From Brucella daejeonensis (lineage in GTDB: Bacteria; Pseudomonadota; Alphaproteobacteria; Rhizobiales; Rhizobiaceae), in the NCBI RefSeq assembly GCF_014199265.1, contig NZ_JACIJG010000011.1:62001-126000 (forward strand): DNA of 64,000 nt, read 5' to 3'. Shown here piece by piece: positions 8,769 to 18,114 of this stretch. The notes below the pieces were generated by a model that saw only the letters and a program-made list of their open reading frames with translations, made no database searches and was not told the DNA's origin. The translations under genes were made by a program, and so were the position numbers. Position 1 is the first letter of the stretch, and each line of letters begins with the position of its first letter.

Positions 8769-10601
8769 TTATTTCTTCGCCTCTTTCGGCTTTCGCCTGA
8801 AGAGGCCCCTGAGATTGTCCCAAAGCTCGATCTTCACGCCCTGGCGCTTCATGATGATGCCCTGCTGGGTGATGGAGAGCAGGTTGTTCCATGCCCAGTA
8901 GATCACCAGACCGGCAGGGAAGGAAGCCAGCATGAAGGTGAAGATCACCGGCATCCAGGTGAAGATCGCGGCCTGCGTCGGATCGGGCGGCGTCGGGTTC
9001 ATGCGCATTTGCAGGAACATGGTGATGCCCATCAGGAGCGGCCAGACGCCGATCATCAGGAAGGCCGGCACGCCGAAGGGCAGGAGGCCGAACAGGTTGA
9101 AGATCGAGGTCGGATCGGGTGCCGCAAGGTCCTGAATCCAGCCGAAGAACGGCGCGTGGCGCATTTCGATGGTGACGTAGAGCACCTTGTAGAGCGCGAA
9201 GAACACCGGAATCTGCACCAGCACCGGCCAGCAGCCTGCCAGCGGGTTGATCTTCTCGTCCTTGTAAAGCTGCATCATGGCCTGCTGCTGCTTCATCTTG
9301 TCATCCGCATATTTCTCGCGGATTTCCGTCAGCTTCGGCTGCACCAGCTTCATGCGCGCCATCGACTTGTACGACTTGTTGGCAAGCGGGAAGAACAGGC
9401 CCTTGAGCAGAACGGTGACGACCAGAATGGCGACGCCGAAATTGCCGGAGAACTTGTAGATCCAGTCGATGAGGTAGAACATCGGCTTGGTGATGAAGTA
9501 GAACCAGCCCCAGTCGATCAGCAGTTCGAACTGCTTGATGCCGAGCTTTTCCTCGTAGTTCTTGATGTTGGTAACGACTTTCGCACCGGCGAAGATGTGG
9601 TTCTTCAGCGTCTGCGACTGGCCGGGTGCAATGGTCATCGGCGCGCCGAGAAAATCGGACTGGTAGCGCGGACGGTCATTGGTGAAGTGCGAGAAGCGCG
9701 CGGTGAACTTTTCGTCCTGTGGCGGAACCAGCGTTGCCGCCCAGTATTTGTCGGTGATGCCGACCCAGCCGCCAGCGACGTCCTTGAACGAAATGTCCTT
9801 GTCGTCCTCGATCTTGGAATATTTGATTTCCTGCAGGCCGTCCTGACCCATGACGCCGATCAGGCCTTCATGCAGGACATAGGTGGCGCTTGCGTGTTCG
9901 GGCTGGTTGAAGCGGGTCACGCGGCCATAGGAGGCAAGCGAGATCGCAGCGCCGGTATTGTTGGCGATGGTGTCGTCAACCGAGAACATATAGGCGTCGT
10001 CAACCGAGATGACGCGCTTGAAGGTGATGTTCTTCTCGTTGGTATAGGTCAGCGTGACGGGCGTCGCCGGCGTCAGCTTGTTGTTGCCTTCCACGGTCCA
10101 GACCGTGTTCGGACCCGGCACGGGACCGGTCGTGTCGTTGCCGGTGAAGCCCAGTTCGACGAAATAGCCCTGCTTCAGCGCCGACGGCGCGAGCAGTTCG
10201 ATTTCCGGCGAGCTGTCGTCCACCGTCTCGTGATATTTCTTCAGATAAAGGTCGTCGAGACGCGCGCCGGTCAGGTTGATCGAGCCGCGCAGGGAAGGCG
10301 TGTCGATATCGATGCGCTGCGTCTGGGCGACGGCTGCCTCGCGGGTGAGTGTGCCGCCAGCGGCCGCGACATCGCCATGGCCGGGGATCGCGCCGGGCGT
10401 GGCGGGCGTTTGCGGCGTGTCGCCACCAGTCTGTCCAGTAGCCTGCCCCGTCTGGGCCTGCTGCTGCGCTGCCTGCTGCTCCTCAATGCGTGCCTGCTCC
10501 CGCTGGGCTTCCGTTTTCGGACCCAGATAAAACACTTGCCACAGCGTCAGCACGAGGATGGACAGGGCAATGGTGATGAAGAAATTGCGATTATTTTCCA
10601 T
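8769..10601 (-). CDS. yidC: Membrane protein insertase YidC
   Basis: YidC inserts and folds inner-membrane proteins, alone or with SecYEG. The 610-residue protein is the long Gram-negative form. Its order is an N-terminal anchor ([20 protein letters not shown]), an Ala/Gln/Thr/Pro-rich linker, a periplasmic beta domain (about residues 100-350) and five conserved helices. Those include [19 protein letters not shown], the cytoplasmic hairpin [14 protein letters not shown], and [20 protein letters not shown], with a KR-rich tail. The start at 10601 overlaps rnpA by 11 nt, indicating coupled translation in the rpmH-rnpA-yidC operon. Confidence 0.97.
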   Translation of the reverse strand: MENNRNFFITIALSILVLTLWQVFYLGPKTEAQREQARIEEQQAAQQQAQTGQATGQTGGDTPQTPATPGAIPGHGDVAAAGGTLTREAAVAQTQRIDIDTPSLRGSINLTGARLDDLYLKKYHETVDDSSPEIELLAPSALKQGYFVELGFTGNDTTGPVPGPNTVWTVEGNNKLTPATPVTLTYTNEKNITFKRVISVDDAYMFSVDDTIANNTGAAISLASYGRVTRFNQPEHASATYVLHEGLIGVMGQDGLQEIKYSKIEDDKDISFKDVAGGWVGITDKYWAATLVPPQDEKFTARFSHFTNDRPRYQSDFLGAPMTIAPGQSQTLKNHIFAGAKVVTNIKNYEEKLGIKQFELLIDWGWFYFITKPMFYLIDWIYKFSGNFGVAILVVTVLLKGLFFPLANKSYKSMARMKLVQPKLTEIREKYADDKMKQQQAMMQLYKDEKINPLAGCWPVLVQIPVFFALYKVLYVTIEMRHAPFFGWIQDLAAPDPTSIFNLFGLLPFGVPAFLMIGVWPLLMGITMFLQMRMNPTPPDPTQAAIFTWMPVIFTFMLASFPAGLVIYWAWNNLLSITQQGIIMKRQGVKIELWDNLRGLFRRKPKEAKK

Positions 10602-11040
10602 TGACGGGTCCTGATTCCGGTCTTTCCGTTCGGCGTTTCCCATCGCCCCGCCGCTCACCCTGTTGCCCGGCCTTGACCTTGAGGCGGCGGGAGAGTTCTT
10701 CGGTCAGTCGCGAAAAGGGCGCGGTGAGAGCTTGCTCGCGCGCTACGATCACATAGTCGGTCGAAGGCGCCATGTCACGCCCCGCGTGACAACGAACCGC
10801 TTCTCTCAGTCTGCGGCGGATGCGGTTGCGTTTGACCGCATTGCCGTTTTTCTTGGTGACGGTGAAACCTGCACGGGGCTTTTCGCCGATTTTCGCCGTC
10901 GCCGATTCCTCTTCCGTCCGCTCGCGGACTTCAAGAAGAAACAGCGGCCCACGGCGCTTTTCACCGTTCCTCACAGCCAAAAACTCCGCTCTCTTGCGAA
11001 GGCGGAGTATTTGTTTCGGCTTTTTCATATCTTCATTCAC
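10591..11040 (-). CDS. rnpA: Ribonuclease P protein component
   Basis: RnpA is the basic protein that helps the catalytic RNase P RNA mature tRNA 5' ends. The 149-residue protein has the RNR motif in [17 protein letters not shown], the preceding [12 protein letters not shown] strand, and an early hydrophobic core ([12 protein letters not shown]). A roughly 15-residue insertion ([14 protein letters not shown]) and an extended basic C-tail are usual in alphaproteobacteria. The start may instead be the Met at 11028. It lies 45 nt after rpmH and overlaps yidC. Confidence 0.94.
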   Translation of the reverse strand: MNEDMKKPKQILRLRKRAEFLAVRNGEKRRGPLFLLEVRERTEEESATAKIGEKPRAGFTVTKKNGNAVKRNRIRRRLREAVRCHAGRDMAPSTDYVIVAREQALTAPFSRLTEELSRRLKVKAGQQGERRGDGKRRTERPESGPVNGK

Positions 11041-11085
11041 CGCGCCAGCCAGAATCTCAATGGACCCACGTTGCGCGGGAAAAGA

Positions 11086-11220
11086 TTAAGCGGAGAGCCG
11101 CTTACGGCCGCGCGAACGGCGAGCGGCGAGAACCTTGCGGCCGCCGGTGGTTGCCATGCGTGCACGGAAACCGTGGCGACGCTTACGGACGATCTTGGAT
11201 GGCTGATAAGTGCGCTTCAT
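11086..11220 (-). CDS. rpmH: 50S ribosomal protein L34
   Basis: A 44-residue, very basic protein opening [20 protein letters not shown] and continuing [20 protein letters not shown], an essentially invariant L34 sequence of the large ribosomal subunit. It is the first gene of the rpmH-rnpA-yidC operon on the reverse strand. Confidence 0.97.
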   Translation of the reverse strand: MKRTYQPSKIVRKRRHGFRARMATTGGRKVLAARRSRGRKRLSA

Positions 11221-11279
11221 TTATTTAATACCGCGGTGTGCGGCCCTTCTTGATTCTGTTTTTCTCTTGAACACGATCT

Positions 11280-11320
11280 GGTCCGAAAACCGGTTTTCGC
11301 TTTTCGGGATCATGCTCTAT
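11280..11320. repeat. RIME-like repeat fragment upstream of rpmH
   Basis: TGGTCCGAAAACCGGTTTTCGC followed by TTTTCGGGATCATGCTCT. It is closest to the fragment at 60862 and probably lies in the rpmH leader or promoter region. The whole gap 11221-11480 otherwise shows no gene. Confidence 0.6.
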
Positions 11321-11480
11321 TGAACAGGAGCTGGTTCTTATCCCTCGCAGTGGACAGCACAACGCCATCCGCAGACCCGCAAGGGTGAACGTGACGCGCC
11401 TTATAGGGGGAGGGGGGCGAAGAGTCAATCCGCGCTACGCACGGCGAGGCATGAGCGCGGCGCGGCCTTCCACCGGAAAT

Positions 11481-11888
11481 TTATCGTTTCCGTTTGGACG
11501 CATTGAGAGCAATGGCGGCCCTCACCAGCGCCTTGAAAGCCTCCGCGTCGATCTCTTCGCCTTCGCGCATGTCGATGGCGCGTCTGGTATTGCCTTCAAG
11601 GCTCGCATTGAACAGGCCGGCAGGGTCTTCCAGCGAAGCCCCTTTGGCAAAGGTCGCCTTGACCACGCTTTTGTATGTTTCGCCGGTGCATATGATGCCG
11701 TCATGCGACCAGACCGGAACGCCGCGCCATTTCCATTCCTCGATCACATGCGGATCGGCGTCCCTGATCAGCGCCCTGATGCGGGCAAGCGTCTGGCCGC
11801 GCCAGTCGCGCAGTTCCGCGATGCGTCCGTCGATCAGCGCGGAAGCCGTGTCTTCGCCTGCCGTTTCGGGTGAAGTTGAATTCGTCAT
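11481..11888 (-). CDS. DUF1801 domain protein
   Basis: A 135-residue cytoplasmic protein with the DUF1801 pattern: IDGRIAELRDWRGQTLARIRALIRD, then EEWKWRGVPVWSHDGIICTGETYKSVVKATFAKGA and a helical C-terminus ending AIALNASKRKR. The family is related to frataxin-like YdhG/YjhA proteins; function unknown. It follows the gene at 11909 on the same strand with a 20-nt gap, so the two form an operon of distant relatives. The start is the ATG at 11888, with GGAGGAAC a few bases upstream. Confidence 0.82.
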   Translation of the reverse strand: MTNSTSPETAGEDTASALIDGRIAELRDWRGQTLARIRALIRDADPHVIEEWKWRGVPVWSHDGIICTGETYKSVVKATFAKGASLEDPAGLFNASLEGNTRRAIDMREGEEIDAEAFKALVRAAIALNASKRKR

Positions 11889-11908
11889 TTTCGGTTTGTT
11901 CCTCCGGT

Positions 11909-12343
11909 TCACATTTTTTCGCCGGGCAGACGGCTTGCCTGTTTCATCCAGTCGGTGAACAGGGCCTCGTCGAACGGGCCTTCCTCGAATATATGCAGGT
12001 AGCGGGTGCGCGGACTGCGGGATTCCACCGGCGGCAGGGGATGCAGCGACTGTCCGTTGAAGAAGGCGAGCTTTATGTATTTCGCATAGCAGTGAATGCC
12101 GAGAAACCAGGTCGTGTCGTCCATGCCGTAGAGGGGCGAATTCCATTTCACCGCCTTGCGCACGTCTGGCACGGCTTTCGTCACCAGCGAATCGAGTCGT
12201 TCTCCGATCGCGCTTTTCCAGCCGGGCATGGCCGCGATATAGGCTTGAACCGGCTCTTCGCCGAAGCCCTTGGCAATCTGCGGATTGCCGCCGGAAAGCA
12301 ATTTCGGTTGTCGGTCTGCCTTGCCGGAAGCCGGAGGTGTCAT
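11909..12343 (-). CDS. DUF1801 domain protein, second member
   Basis: A 144-residue protein with the DUF1801 elements AAMPGWKSAIGERLDSLV, RKAVKWNSPLYGMDDTTWFLGIH and KYIKLAFFNGQSL, ending LFTDWMKQASRLPGEKM. It is the promoter-proximal gene of the two-gene DUF1801 operon. Function unknown; the fold is related to YdhG. The ATG at 12343 is the first in frame. Confidence 0.82.
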   Translation of the reverse strand: MTPPASGKADRQPKLLSGGNPQIAKGFGEEPVQAYIAAMPGWKSAIGERLDSLVTKAVPDVRKAVKWNSPLYGMDDTTWFLGIHCYAKYIKLAFFNGQSLHPLPPVESRSPRTRYLHIFEEGPFDEALFTDWMKQASRLPGEKM

Positions 12344-12512
12344 TGCCGTTTTCCCGTTCCGTGAACTCCCGGGAAAACTAGCATTGCCCGGTCTTCGAGG
12401 TCAATTTTTGCGAGCGGGCATTGCCAAAGCGGGCGGGGGCTTTAATAAGGATGCGCAACATTTCCACATGCGGACCGTTTCCGCAAAAAAGCAGCATTGA
12501 GAGGAGTTTACC

Positions 12513-12857
12513 ATGAGCATCCGTCGCATCGGACCCGGTCCGCGCATGAGCCAGGCCGTCGTTCACGGCAACACCGTTTATCTCTCCGGGCAGGTGGGCA
12601 ATCCGGGCGCCAGCGTCACCGAACAGACCAAGGCCGTGCTGGCCGAGGTGGAGCGCCTCCTCAAGGAAGTGGGTTCGGACAAGACCAGGATCCTTCAGGC
12701 GATCATCTGGCTCGCCGACATGAAGGATTTTGCCGAAATGAACGCCGTCTGGGACGCATGGGTCGATCCGGCGCACACGCCCGCCCGCGCGACCGGCGAA
12801 GCGGCGCTGGCAACGCCGGACTACAAGGTCGAGGTCATCGTCACCGCCGCGATCTGA
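12513..12857 (+). CDS. RidA/YjgF family enamine/imine deaminase
   Basis: A 114-residue RidA family protein. Members hydrolyse reactive 2-aminoacrylate-type enamines released by PLP enzymes. Visible signatures are LSGQVGNP near residue 25, the central helix TEQTKAVLAEVERLLKE and the PARATGEAAL segment, where the Arg is the one that binds the substrate carboxylate. It is the short 'RidA subfamily' form, closer to the RutC/YoaB side than to the archetype. GAGAGGAG precedes the ATG. It stands alone. Confidence 0.87.
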   Translation: MSIRRIGPGPRMSQAVVHGNTVYLSGQVGNPGASVTEQTKAVLAEVERLLKEVGSDKTRILQAIIWLADMKDFAEMNAVWDAWVDPAHTPARATGEAALATPDYKVEVIVTAAI

Positions 12858-12884
12858 TCTTTCCGGTCCTTTCGAGCCCCGTCG

Positions 12885-12910
12885 AAGCAGTCGCCCCGGC
12901 GGGGTTTTTT
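12885..12910 (+). terminator. Terminator after the RidA gene
   Basis: A GC-rich hairpin (AGCCCCG ... CGGGG) followed by six T residues, 28 nt beyond the stop. It runs straight into the RIME-like repeat at 12911. Confidence 0.6.
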
Positions 12911-13006
12911 AGAGCGCGTCCCGAAAAGTGTGAAACGGTTTTCGGACAAGACGCGCGTAAAAGCAAAGGCTGGAGCGTCGATCTGATTCAATCAGATCGA
13001 CGCTCT
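12911..13006. repeat. RIME-like repeat overlapping the stop of the next gene
   Basis: Starts AGAGCGCGTCCCGAAAAGTG and ends in the perfect palindrome GAGCGTCGATCTGATT / AATCAGATCGACGCTC. The last two bases are part of the TAG stop codon of the reverse-strand gene at 13005. Confidence 0.85.
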
Positions 13007-14000
13007 ATTCGCGGATACGTTCCGAATAGCCGTCGCGCCCGCCCGAAAGCGCCCTTGCATCTATGGATGCCTTTTCGCGCACCTTTTCCAGCGTGTCGCC
13101 GTTTTCCAGCCAGCCATGATCGTAGAGATAGCCCGGCAGGTAGCCTGACAGCAAAATGCGGTAGTCGAAGGGGAAGGTCGGGTCCAGCAGCCGCGCCATG
13201 CTGAAAATGATCGTGGTGCAGTTGGCCGTCAGCGTGTTGTAGAACTTGGGCCGTTCCGCCAGTTCGTTGCCGAGCTTCACATAGGACAGGAAAAGCTCGC
13301 GCGCGCCCGCGGGCGGAAGCTTCACGCGGTAGCGGTAGACGTTTTCCTTGCGGATATTGGTGCGCAGATAAACGATGTCGCGTTCCCTGGCGGCGATCAT
13401 CGCCAGCTCATACTTGCGGAAGAAACCGGCAATCGACGAATAGACTTCATGGTGCTCGCGGCGGATTTTGCCGGAAAAGACCACATGGCGGCCATCCTCG
13501 AAGCCGAAGGACAGAAGCGTGTGGGCGATGGCCGGACCAGACCAGTAGGAAAGATAGACATCGACCGTGCTGATCTTGCTCAGATCGTAGCTTTCCTCTT
13601 TCCAGTCGGGCGTGAAATCCTCCGTCGTCCGCCAGACGAAATCGCGCACATTGGAAAGGGTCACGATGTCGCCGTCGATCTTGCCCGTTACCGTACGGGC
13701 GACGTCGGGCGCCCATATGCGGTTGAGGGACGGGCGCACGGTCGCCCATGCGAGCAGCATCAGGGCTGCCAGAATGCAGAAGAAAAGCCGCTTGCGCCAG
13801 CAGATATACTGTCTTTCTCCGAAGATGACGCCAAGCGTGATCAGCAACCAGACGGCGATGATCGACCCGCGGACAGCATCGCCGAAGGGCAACTGGAACC
13901 ACATGGCGAGGCTCGCCCATATCGCAAAGACGAGAGCGAATAAAACGAAGAGGAATTTGGCTGCGATGCGGAGGAGAGCGGGTTTCACAAGAGAAGTCAT
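13005..14000 (-). CDS. DUF4105 inner-membrane protein
   Basis: A 331-residue protein with three N-terminal transmembrane helices (about residues 8-28, 34-52 and 62-80) followed by a large soluble region. That region contains VDVYLSYWSGPAIAHTLLSFGF and LTANCTTIIFSMARLLDP, the latter with the Asn-Cys pair seen in DUF4105 proteins, and YLYDHGWLEN near the end. The Cys and His could form a papain-like (NlpC-type) site, but that is inference. The stop codon coincides with a RIME-like repeat. The start at 14000 is chosen over 14006 for spacing from CGGA. Confidence 0.75.
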   Translation of the reverse strand: MTSLVKPALLRIAAKFLFVLFALVFAIWASLAMWFQLPFGDAVRGSIIAVWLLITLGVIFGERQYICWRKRLFFCILAALMLLAWATVRPSLNRIWAPDVARTVTGKIDGDIVTLSNVRDFVWRTTEDFTPDWKEESYDLSKISTVDVYLSYWSGPAIAHTLLSFGFEDGRHVVFSGKIRREHHEVYSSIAGFFRKYELAMIAARERDIVYLRTNIRKENVYRYRVKLPPAGARELFLSYVKLGNELAERPKFYNTLTANCTTIIFSMARLLDPTFPFDYRILLSGYLPGYLYDHGWLENGDTLEKVREKASIDARALSGGRDGYSERIRE

Positions 14001-14163
14001 ATGCATTCCGTATTCGCCGGTTGCCGCTGCATGAATTATCCTACGTGCGGAAATCGCGGCGATACTGGCATGATTTGCATCGCCATGTCATCGCCTAACG
14101 GCCAGAATGCCGGAATTAACTCTCCAAACTGGTAAAAGAGGAAGGATGACGCCCGGCGCGCCG

Positions 14164-14844
14164 TTATTTCCTGACGGCCATCGCCGCCGCGCCGCGCGGG
14201 CGGGCGGCGGTCTTGCGGCTGCGCGTTTGGGCGCGCACCAGACGCCACAGGAGCAGGAGCGTGACGATCGCCCCATAGATGACAGGCTCGGCGGGCCAGC
14301 TTTTCACCGACATGATGAAATGGATAGCGCCGCCCGCAATCGCCACATAAACGAGCCTGTGCAGGCTGTTCCAGCGGCGTCCGAGCTTGCGGATCGACCA
14401 GTTGTTGGAGGTAAGCGCCAGCGGCAGGAGCATGAGGAGGCTGGCCATGCCGATGGTGATGAAGGGGCGTCGCAGGATATCGGCGACGATGGTCGCCATG
14501 TCGAGCCTCTGATCGAGCACCATATAGGTGGAGAAATGCATCAGCGCATAATAGAAGGCGAGAAGACCGAGCGCGCGCCGGTAGCGCAGAAGCGCGATGC
14601 CGGTCAGATCGCGGATCGGCGTGACCATGAGCGTCAGGATCAGAAAGCGCAGCGCCCACAGGCCGAGCGTATGTTCGAAGGTCTTGACCGGATCGGCCCC
14701 GAGGCTGCCCGTAAGGGCCAGATAGAAGGTCCAGACCGCGGGAACGAAACCGGCCGCATAGAGCAGCCAGATTTTCCATCCGCCCGGACGGGCGGTCTTC
14801 TTCCGGGTTGTCCTGTTGCCTGTCTGGATCGTCTGCGCGGTCAT
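14164..14844 (-). CDS. msrQ: Haem-binding membrane subunit of the MsrPQ methionine sulfoxide reductase
   Basis: MsrQ passes electrons from the respiratory chain through haem b to periplasmic MsrP. The 226-residue protein has a ferric-reductase-like six-helix layout. Conserved features are LGLWALRFLILTLMVTPIRDL, RRALGLLAFYYALMHFSTYMV (haem-ligand His), the long NNWSIRKLGRRWNSLHRLVYVAI segment with the second His, and HFIMSVKSW. A basic tail follows. It starts 1 nt after the msrP stop, so the two genes are translationally linked. Confidence 0.93.
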   Translation of the reverse strand: MTAQTIQTGNRTTRKKTARPGGWKIWLLYAAGFVPAVWTFYLALTGSLGADPVKTFEHTLGLWALRFLILTLMVTPIRDLTGIALLRYRRALGLLAFYYALMHFSTYMVLDQRLDMATIVADILRRPFITIGMASLLMLLPLALTSNNWSIRKLGRRWNSLHRLVYVAIAGGAIHFIMSVKSWPAEPVIYGAIVTLLLLWRLVRAQTRSRKTAARPRGAAAMAVRK

Positions 14845-14845
14845 G

Positions 14846-15805
14846 TCAGTAATTCACCTTCAGGTCCATGCCTGCATAGAGCGAGGCGACTTCCTCGCCA
14901 TAGCCGTTGAAGGGCAGGGTGGGGCGTCGCCCGGACCCCAGAAAACTGCCTTCGCCGATGCGCCGCTCGGTTGCCTGGCTCCAGCGCGGGTGATCGACCT
15001 CCGGGTTCACATTGGCATAGAAGCCATATTCGTTGGCGGCCTGCTGCTGCCACGAGGTCGGCGGCTGCTTTTCGACGAAGCTGATCTTCGTGATCGCCTT
15101 GATACCCTTGAAGCCGTATTTCCACGGAACGACGAGCCGGACTGGCGCGCCGTTGGCATTTTGCAGGGTTTCGCCGTAAAGGCCGACCGAAAGGATGGTC
15201 AGCGGATGCATGGCTTCATCGAGGCGCAGGCCCTCGACATAGGGCCAGTTGAGCACCTGAAACAGGCCGGTCTGGCCCGGCATTTCTTCCGGGCGCACGA
15301 CGCCGGTGAACGCGATATATCTGGCCGATCCGAGCGGTTCCACCTGCGACAGCAGGCTTGCGAGCGGAAAGCCGATCCACGGAATGACCATCGACCAGGC
15401 CTCCACGCAGCGCATCCGGTAGATGCGTTCTTCGAGCGGCATCCTGGCAATCAGTTCCTGAATATCGAATTCCTTGGGCTGTTTCACCAGCCCGTCGACC
15501 GTCAGCTTCCAGGGCAGCGGCTTGTAATTGCCGGAATTGGCGGAGGGATCGCTCTTGTCGGTACCGAATTCGTAGAAATTGTTATAGGTCGTCACCGCGT
15601 CCTGCGGCGTCAGCTTTTCATCGACCTTATAGGCGGAAGCGGTTGCCTTGAGAGGGTCCGCAAAAGCCTGCGATGCAAAACCGGTCGCGGTCAGGGCCGC
15701 CGCGCCCGCCATGAAGTTTCGGCGGTTCAGATAGATATTTCGAGGCGTTACCGCATCATAAGTCAGTCGGGCGGATGAAAAACGGCCGGGTTTGAAACTG
15801 CTCAT
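14846..15805 (-). CDS. msrP: Periplasmic protein-methionine-sulfoxide reductase, molybdopterin subunit
   Basis: MsrP repairs oxidised methionines in periplasmic proteins using a Mo-molybdopterin cofactor. The 319-residue protein has a Tat signal: [12 protein letters not shown] near residue 27 followed by a hydrophobic stretch and AFA. It also has the molybdenum-ligand Cys in [15 protein letters not shown] and the family segment [15 protein letters not shown]. The start at 15805 has GGGAG 6 nt upstream; the in-frame Met at 15823 is less likely. It is first gene of msrPQ. Confidence 0.94.
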   Translation of the reverse strand: MSSFKPGRFSSARLTYDAVTPRNIYLNRRNFMAGAAALTATGFASQAFADPLKATASAYKVDEKLTPQDAVTTYNNFYEFGTDKSDPSANSGNYKPLPWKLTVDGLVKQPKEFDIQELIARMPLEERIYRMRCVEAWSMVIPWIGFPLASLLSQVEPLGSARYIAFTGVVRPEEMPGQTGLFQVLNWPYVEGLRLDEAMHPLTILSVGLYGETLQNANGAPVRLVVPWKYGFKGIKAITKISFVEKQPPTSWQQQAANEYGFYANVNPEVDHPRWSQATERRIGEGSFLGSGRRPTLPFNGYGEEVASLYAGMDLKVNY

Positions 15806-16096
15806 GGTCACTCCCACTTCCAAAACAATTGACCCTCAAGTTGCAGATACAGTCTCACGTAAAGGCGTCAAAAGCATGGATAATCCTGGATCGATCTCCT
15901 GTTCACGCATTGTTGAAGCAATCGGGCGATAGTCACCAAATTGTAACATGGTGTAATTTTTCGTGTCGAGTGCCACATTCCTGCTAAAACTCTTCTGTTA
16001 GAAGACGCTTCTATTCAAACCGGCGGGGGGTGGGGACGCACCCGGGAAGAGCCGCTTTCAAACCTTTGTTAACGTCTCATTGGCTATGTTGAGATC

Positions 16097-16975
16097 ATGG
16101 TAAAGAAGATGTTTATTGCCGCCATGGCGACAATTCTTATCACGGCTGCGGCCGGCCCGGTTCTGGCCGAGGGGCAGCCTGCGGCGATGAAAGGCCGGGG
16201 CAAGGCCCTGAGCGGTATCGCCGCTTCGATGAAGGAGGAGCAGGGCGCTCCGAAACTTGGTGAAGGCGTGACAATGCGCGAGAAGAAGATCGACGCGGAA
16301 CCGACCCCAGAACAGAATTTTTCGCGCAGCAGGCAGTTCATCCATCGCTTTTACAGGCCGGACAACGCTTCCGGCGAACTGGTGGTCCTGCTGCACGGTT
16401 CGGGCGGCAACGAAACCAGCCTCGTGCCGATGGCGGCCAGAATCTGGCCGCGTGCCACGCTGCTCGGCGTTCGCGGCCGCGTGATGCAGGATGGCGGCAC
16501 GCGCTGGTACAAACGCATCACGCCGGTCAAGTTCGACCAGAAGGACGTGAAGCTTGAGGCCAACGCCTTCGTGACCTTCCTGACGCGGCTTGCCGATGAA
16601 AAGGATCTCGATCTCACCCACGCGACTTTCGTGGGCTATTCGAACGGCGCCAATCTTCTGGCGGCGACCATGATGCTGCACCCCGATCTGGTGAAGCGCG
16701 CGGTGCTGATGCGCTCGATGCCGGTTCTGGACAATGTCCCCGCCGCCAATCTGGGCAAGGCGCGCGTTCTCACGATCACGGGCGAGGACGACAAGCTCTA
16801 TTCGCCTTTTGCGCCGGCGCTTTCAGCGCTCCTGCGCTCGGGCGGCGCCCGCGTCGATGCCCGCACCATCGATGCGGATCACATGCTGGGTGAAAAGGAC
16901 ATCGCCGCCATCAGCCAGTGGGTGGCGTCGCTTGGGCCGGATGCGGCTCCGGCGGTTGCAAGGCGAGGGGAATAG
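16097..16975 (+). CDS. Exported alpha/beta hydrolase (carboxylesterase/phospholipase family)
   Basis: A 292-residue protein with a signal peptide (FIAAMATILITAAAGPVLAEG). The fold elements are VVLLHGSGGNETSLVPMA (oxyanion region), GYSNGANLL (nucleophile Ser), TGEDDKLYSPF (Asp) and DADHMLGE (His), the arrangement of the phospholipase/carboxylesterase group. The last codons lie at the edge of the octamer repeat: the first repeat unit GGGGAATA(G) supplies the final Gly-Glu and the TAG stop. The start could also be the Met at 16109. Confidence 0.83.
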   Translation: MVKKMFIAAMATILITAAAGPVLAEGQPAAMKGRGKALSGIAASMKEEQGAPKLGEGVTMREKKIDAEPTPEQNFSRSRQFIHRFYRPDNASGELVVLLHGSGGNETSLVPMAARIWPRATLLGVRGRVMQDGGTRWYKRITPVKFDQKDVKLEANAFVTFLTRLADEKDLDLTHATFVGYSNGANLLAATMMLHPDLVKRAVLMRSMPVLDNVPAANLGKARVLTITGEDDKLYSPFAPALSALLRSGGARVDARTIDADHMLGEKDIAAISQWVASLGPDAAPAVARRGE

Positions 16976-17134
16976 GGGAATAGGGGAATAGGGGAATAGG
17001 GGAATAGGGGAATAGGGGAATAGGGTGCGGGCAAGTGGTGGACAAGGCAAGTAAAATATTTGCCTTGATCGAGAATAAGTCATTCTACTCCCTTACTCCC
17101 TTACTCCCTTACTCCCTTACTCCCTTACTCCCTT
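16967..17134. repeat. Octamer-repeat hairpin cassette A
   Basis: Seven copies of GGGGAATA (16967-17025), a 61-bp spacer with the small hairpin CAAGGCAA/TTTGCCTTG, then six copies of ACTCCCTT (17087-17134). The two arms are near-complementary, allowing G-U pairs. The spacer matches cassette B at 23153 with two differences. The cassette sits between two convergent genes and supplies the stop codons of both. Confidence 0.95.
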
Positions 17135-18102
17135 ATAGAAACCACTCCACAATCCCCGGCTTCCGAACCGAAAGCGAGACGGTGGCCTTCGGCGTCCCAT
17201 CCCATGCTGGTGATTGCCCCCTTGCCGGGGCGGCGCAGCAGGACTTCCTTGCTGTCGGCGAAGCGCACGATCAGGATCATGCCGTCATTGTAGCCGATGG
17301 CGGCAATGTCCTCGACCGGGTGGCAGGCGACCGCCGTCACCATGCTGTCGCCGCGCAGGCCAAGCTCCAGCGGAGCCTTGCCCATCGGACCGTCCTTGCC
17401 CGCGAAAGGCCAGACGATTGCCGCCGGTGCGCCGGATGTGGCGAGCCATTTGGCCCTGGCGCTCCACGACCAGTCCTTCACCTTGGCCGGATAGCCGGTC
17501 ATGCGCATGTGCTTGTTGTCTTCCAGACGCCAGCCGTGCAGGGCATTTTCCTGCATGGTGGTGACAAGGAAGCGCCCGTCGGGCGAGAATGTCACGCCGA
17601 TATGCGCGCCCTTCCATTCCAGCTCGAGGGGCTTGGCCGCCGTGCCGGTCCAGATCAGGGTCGCGCCGTTATAGCGCGCAATGGCAAGGCGCTGGCCCTT
17701 TGGCGCGAAGGCGATGCCTTCGACGCTGCGCTCTTGCGTGAATTCTTGGGTTCTGCCGTCCGAAGTGCGCACCCAGACGGAACGGCCCGAGGCAAAGCCG
17801 ACAGTGCCGCCGGGGCCGCTTGCCACAGCGGTCATCCATTTGCGCGGAACCTTCGCAAGCTCGTTCACCGCGCCGGCGGCATCGATGCGGCAGACGCGAC
17901 CGTCTTCGCCGCCGGTGACGAGCGACTTGCCGTCCACGCTGACCGTGGCGCTCAGCAGCCCGTCATGGGCTGTCGAGGTCTGGTGGCCGTCATCGCCGAG
18001 CCGGTGGACGCTGCCATCGGCCATGGCGAAAAACGGGGTGCCGCCGATAAAGCGCGCATAAAGGCAATGACCGTCAAGGTCGAGCGGAGCAACAGTTGGC
18101 AT
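17125..18102 (-). CDS. WD40 repeat protein linked to the COG0523 GTPase
   Basis: A 325-residue beta-propeller protein with repeated blades such as GGEDGRVCRIDAAG, FSPDGRFLVTTMQENALHGWRL, GYNDGMILIVRF and MGWDAEGHRLAFGSEAG, spaced about 40 residues apart. It starts 12 nt after the stop of the COG0523 gene, so they form an operon; this pairing recurs in zinc-regulated clusters of Rhizobiales as I recall. The role is unknown. The last residues (Arg-Glu) and the TAA stop are read from the octamer repeat. Confidence 0.82.
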   Translation of the reverse strand: MPTVAPLDLDGHCLYARFIGGTPFFAMADGSVHRLGDDGHQTSTAHDGLLSATVSVDGKSLVTGGEDGRVCRIDAAGAVNELAKVPRKWMTAVASGPGGTVGFASGRSVWVRTSDGRTQEFTQERSVEGIAFAPKGQRLAIARYNGATLIWTGTAAKPLELEWKGAHIGVTFSPDGRFLVTTMQENALHGWRLEDNKHMRMTGYPAKVKDWSWSARAKWLATSGAPAAIVWPFAGKDGPMGKAPLELGLRGDSMVTAVACHPVEDIAAIGYNDGMILIVRFADSKEVLLRRPGKGAITSMGWDAEGHRLAFGSEAGDCGVVSIRE

Positions 18103-18114
18103 CGTTTCCCGGTC

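Noticed and set aside
8751-10604. A 617-codon forward frame opposite yidC
   Set aside because: yidC on the reverse strand shows every family motif; the forward frame is its shadow and begins in the yidC terminator.
16967-17134. CRISPR array
   Set aside because: Units are 8 bp without spacers between copies, and the two arms are complementary, so this is a tandem-repeat hairpin, not a CRISPR.
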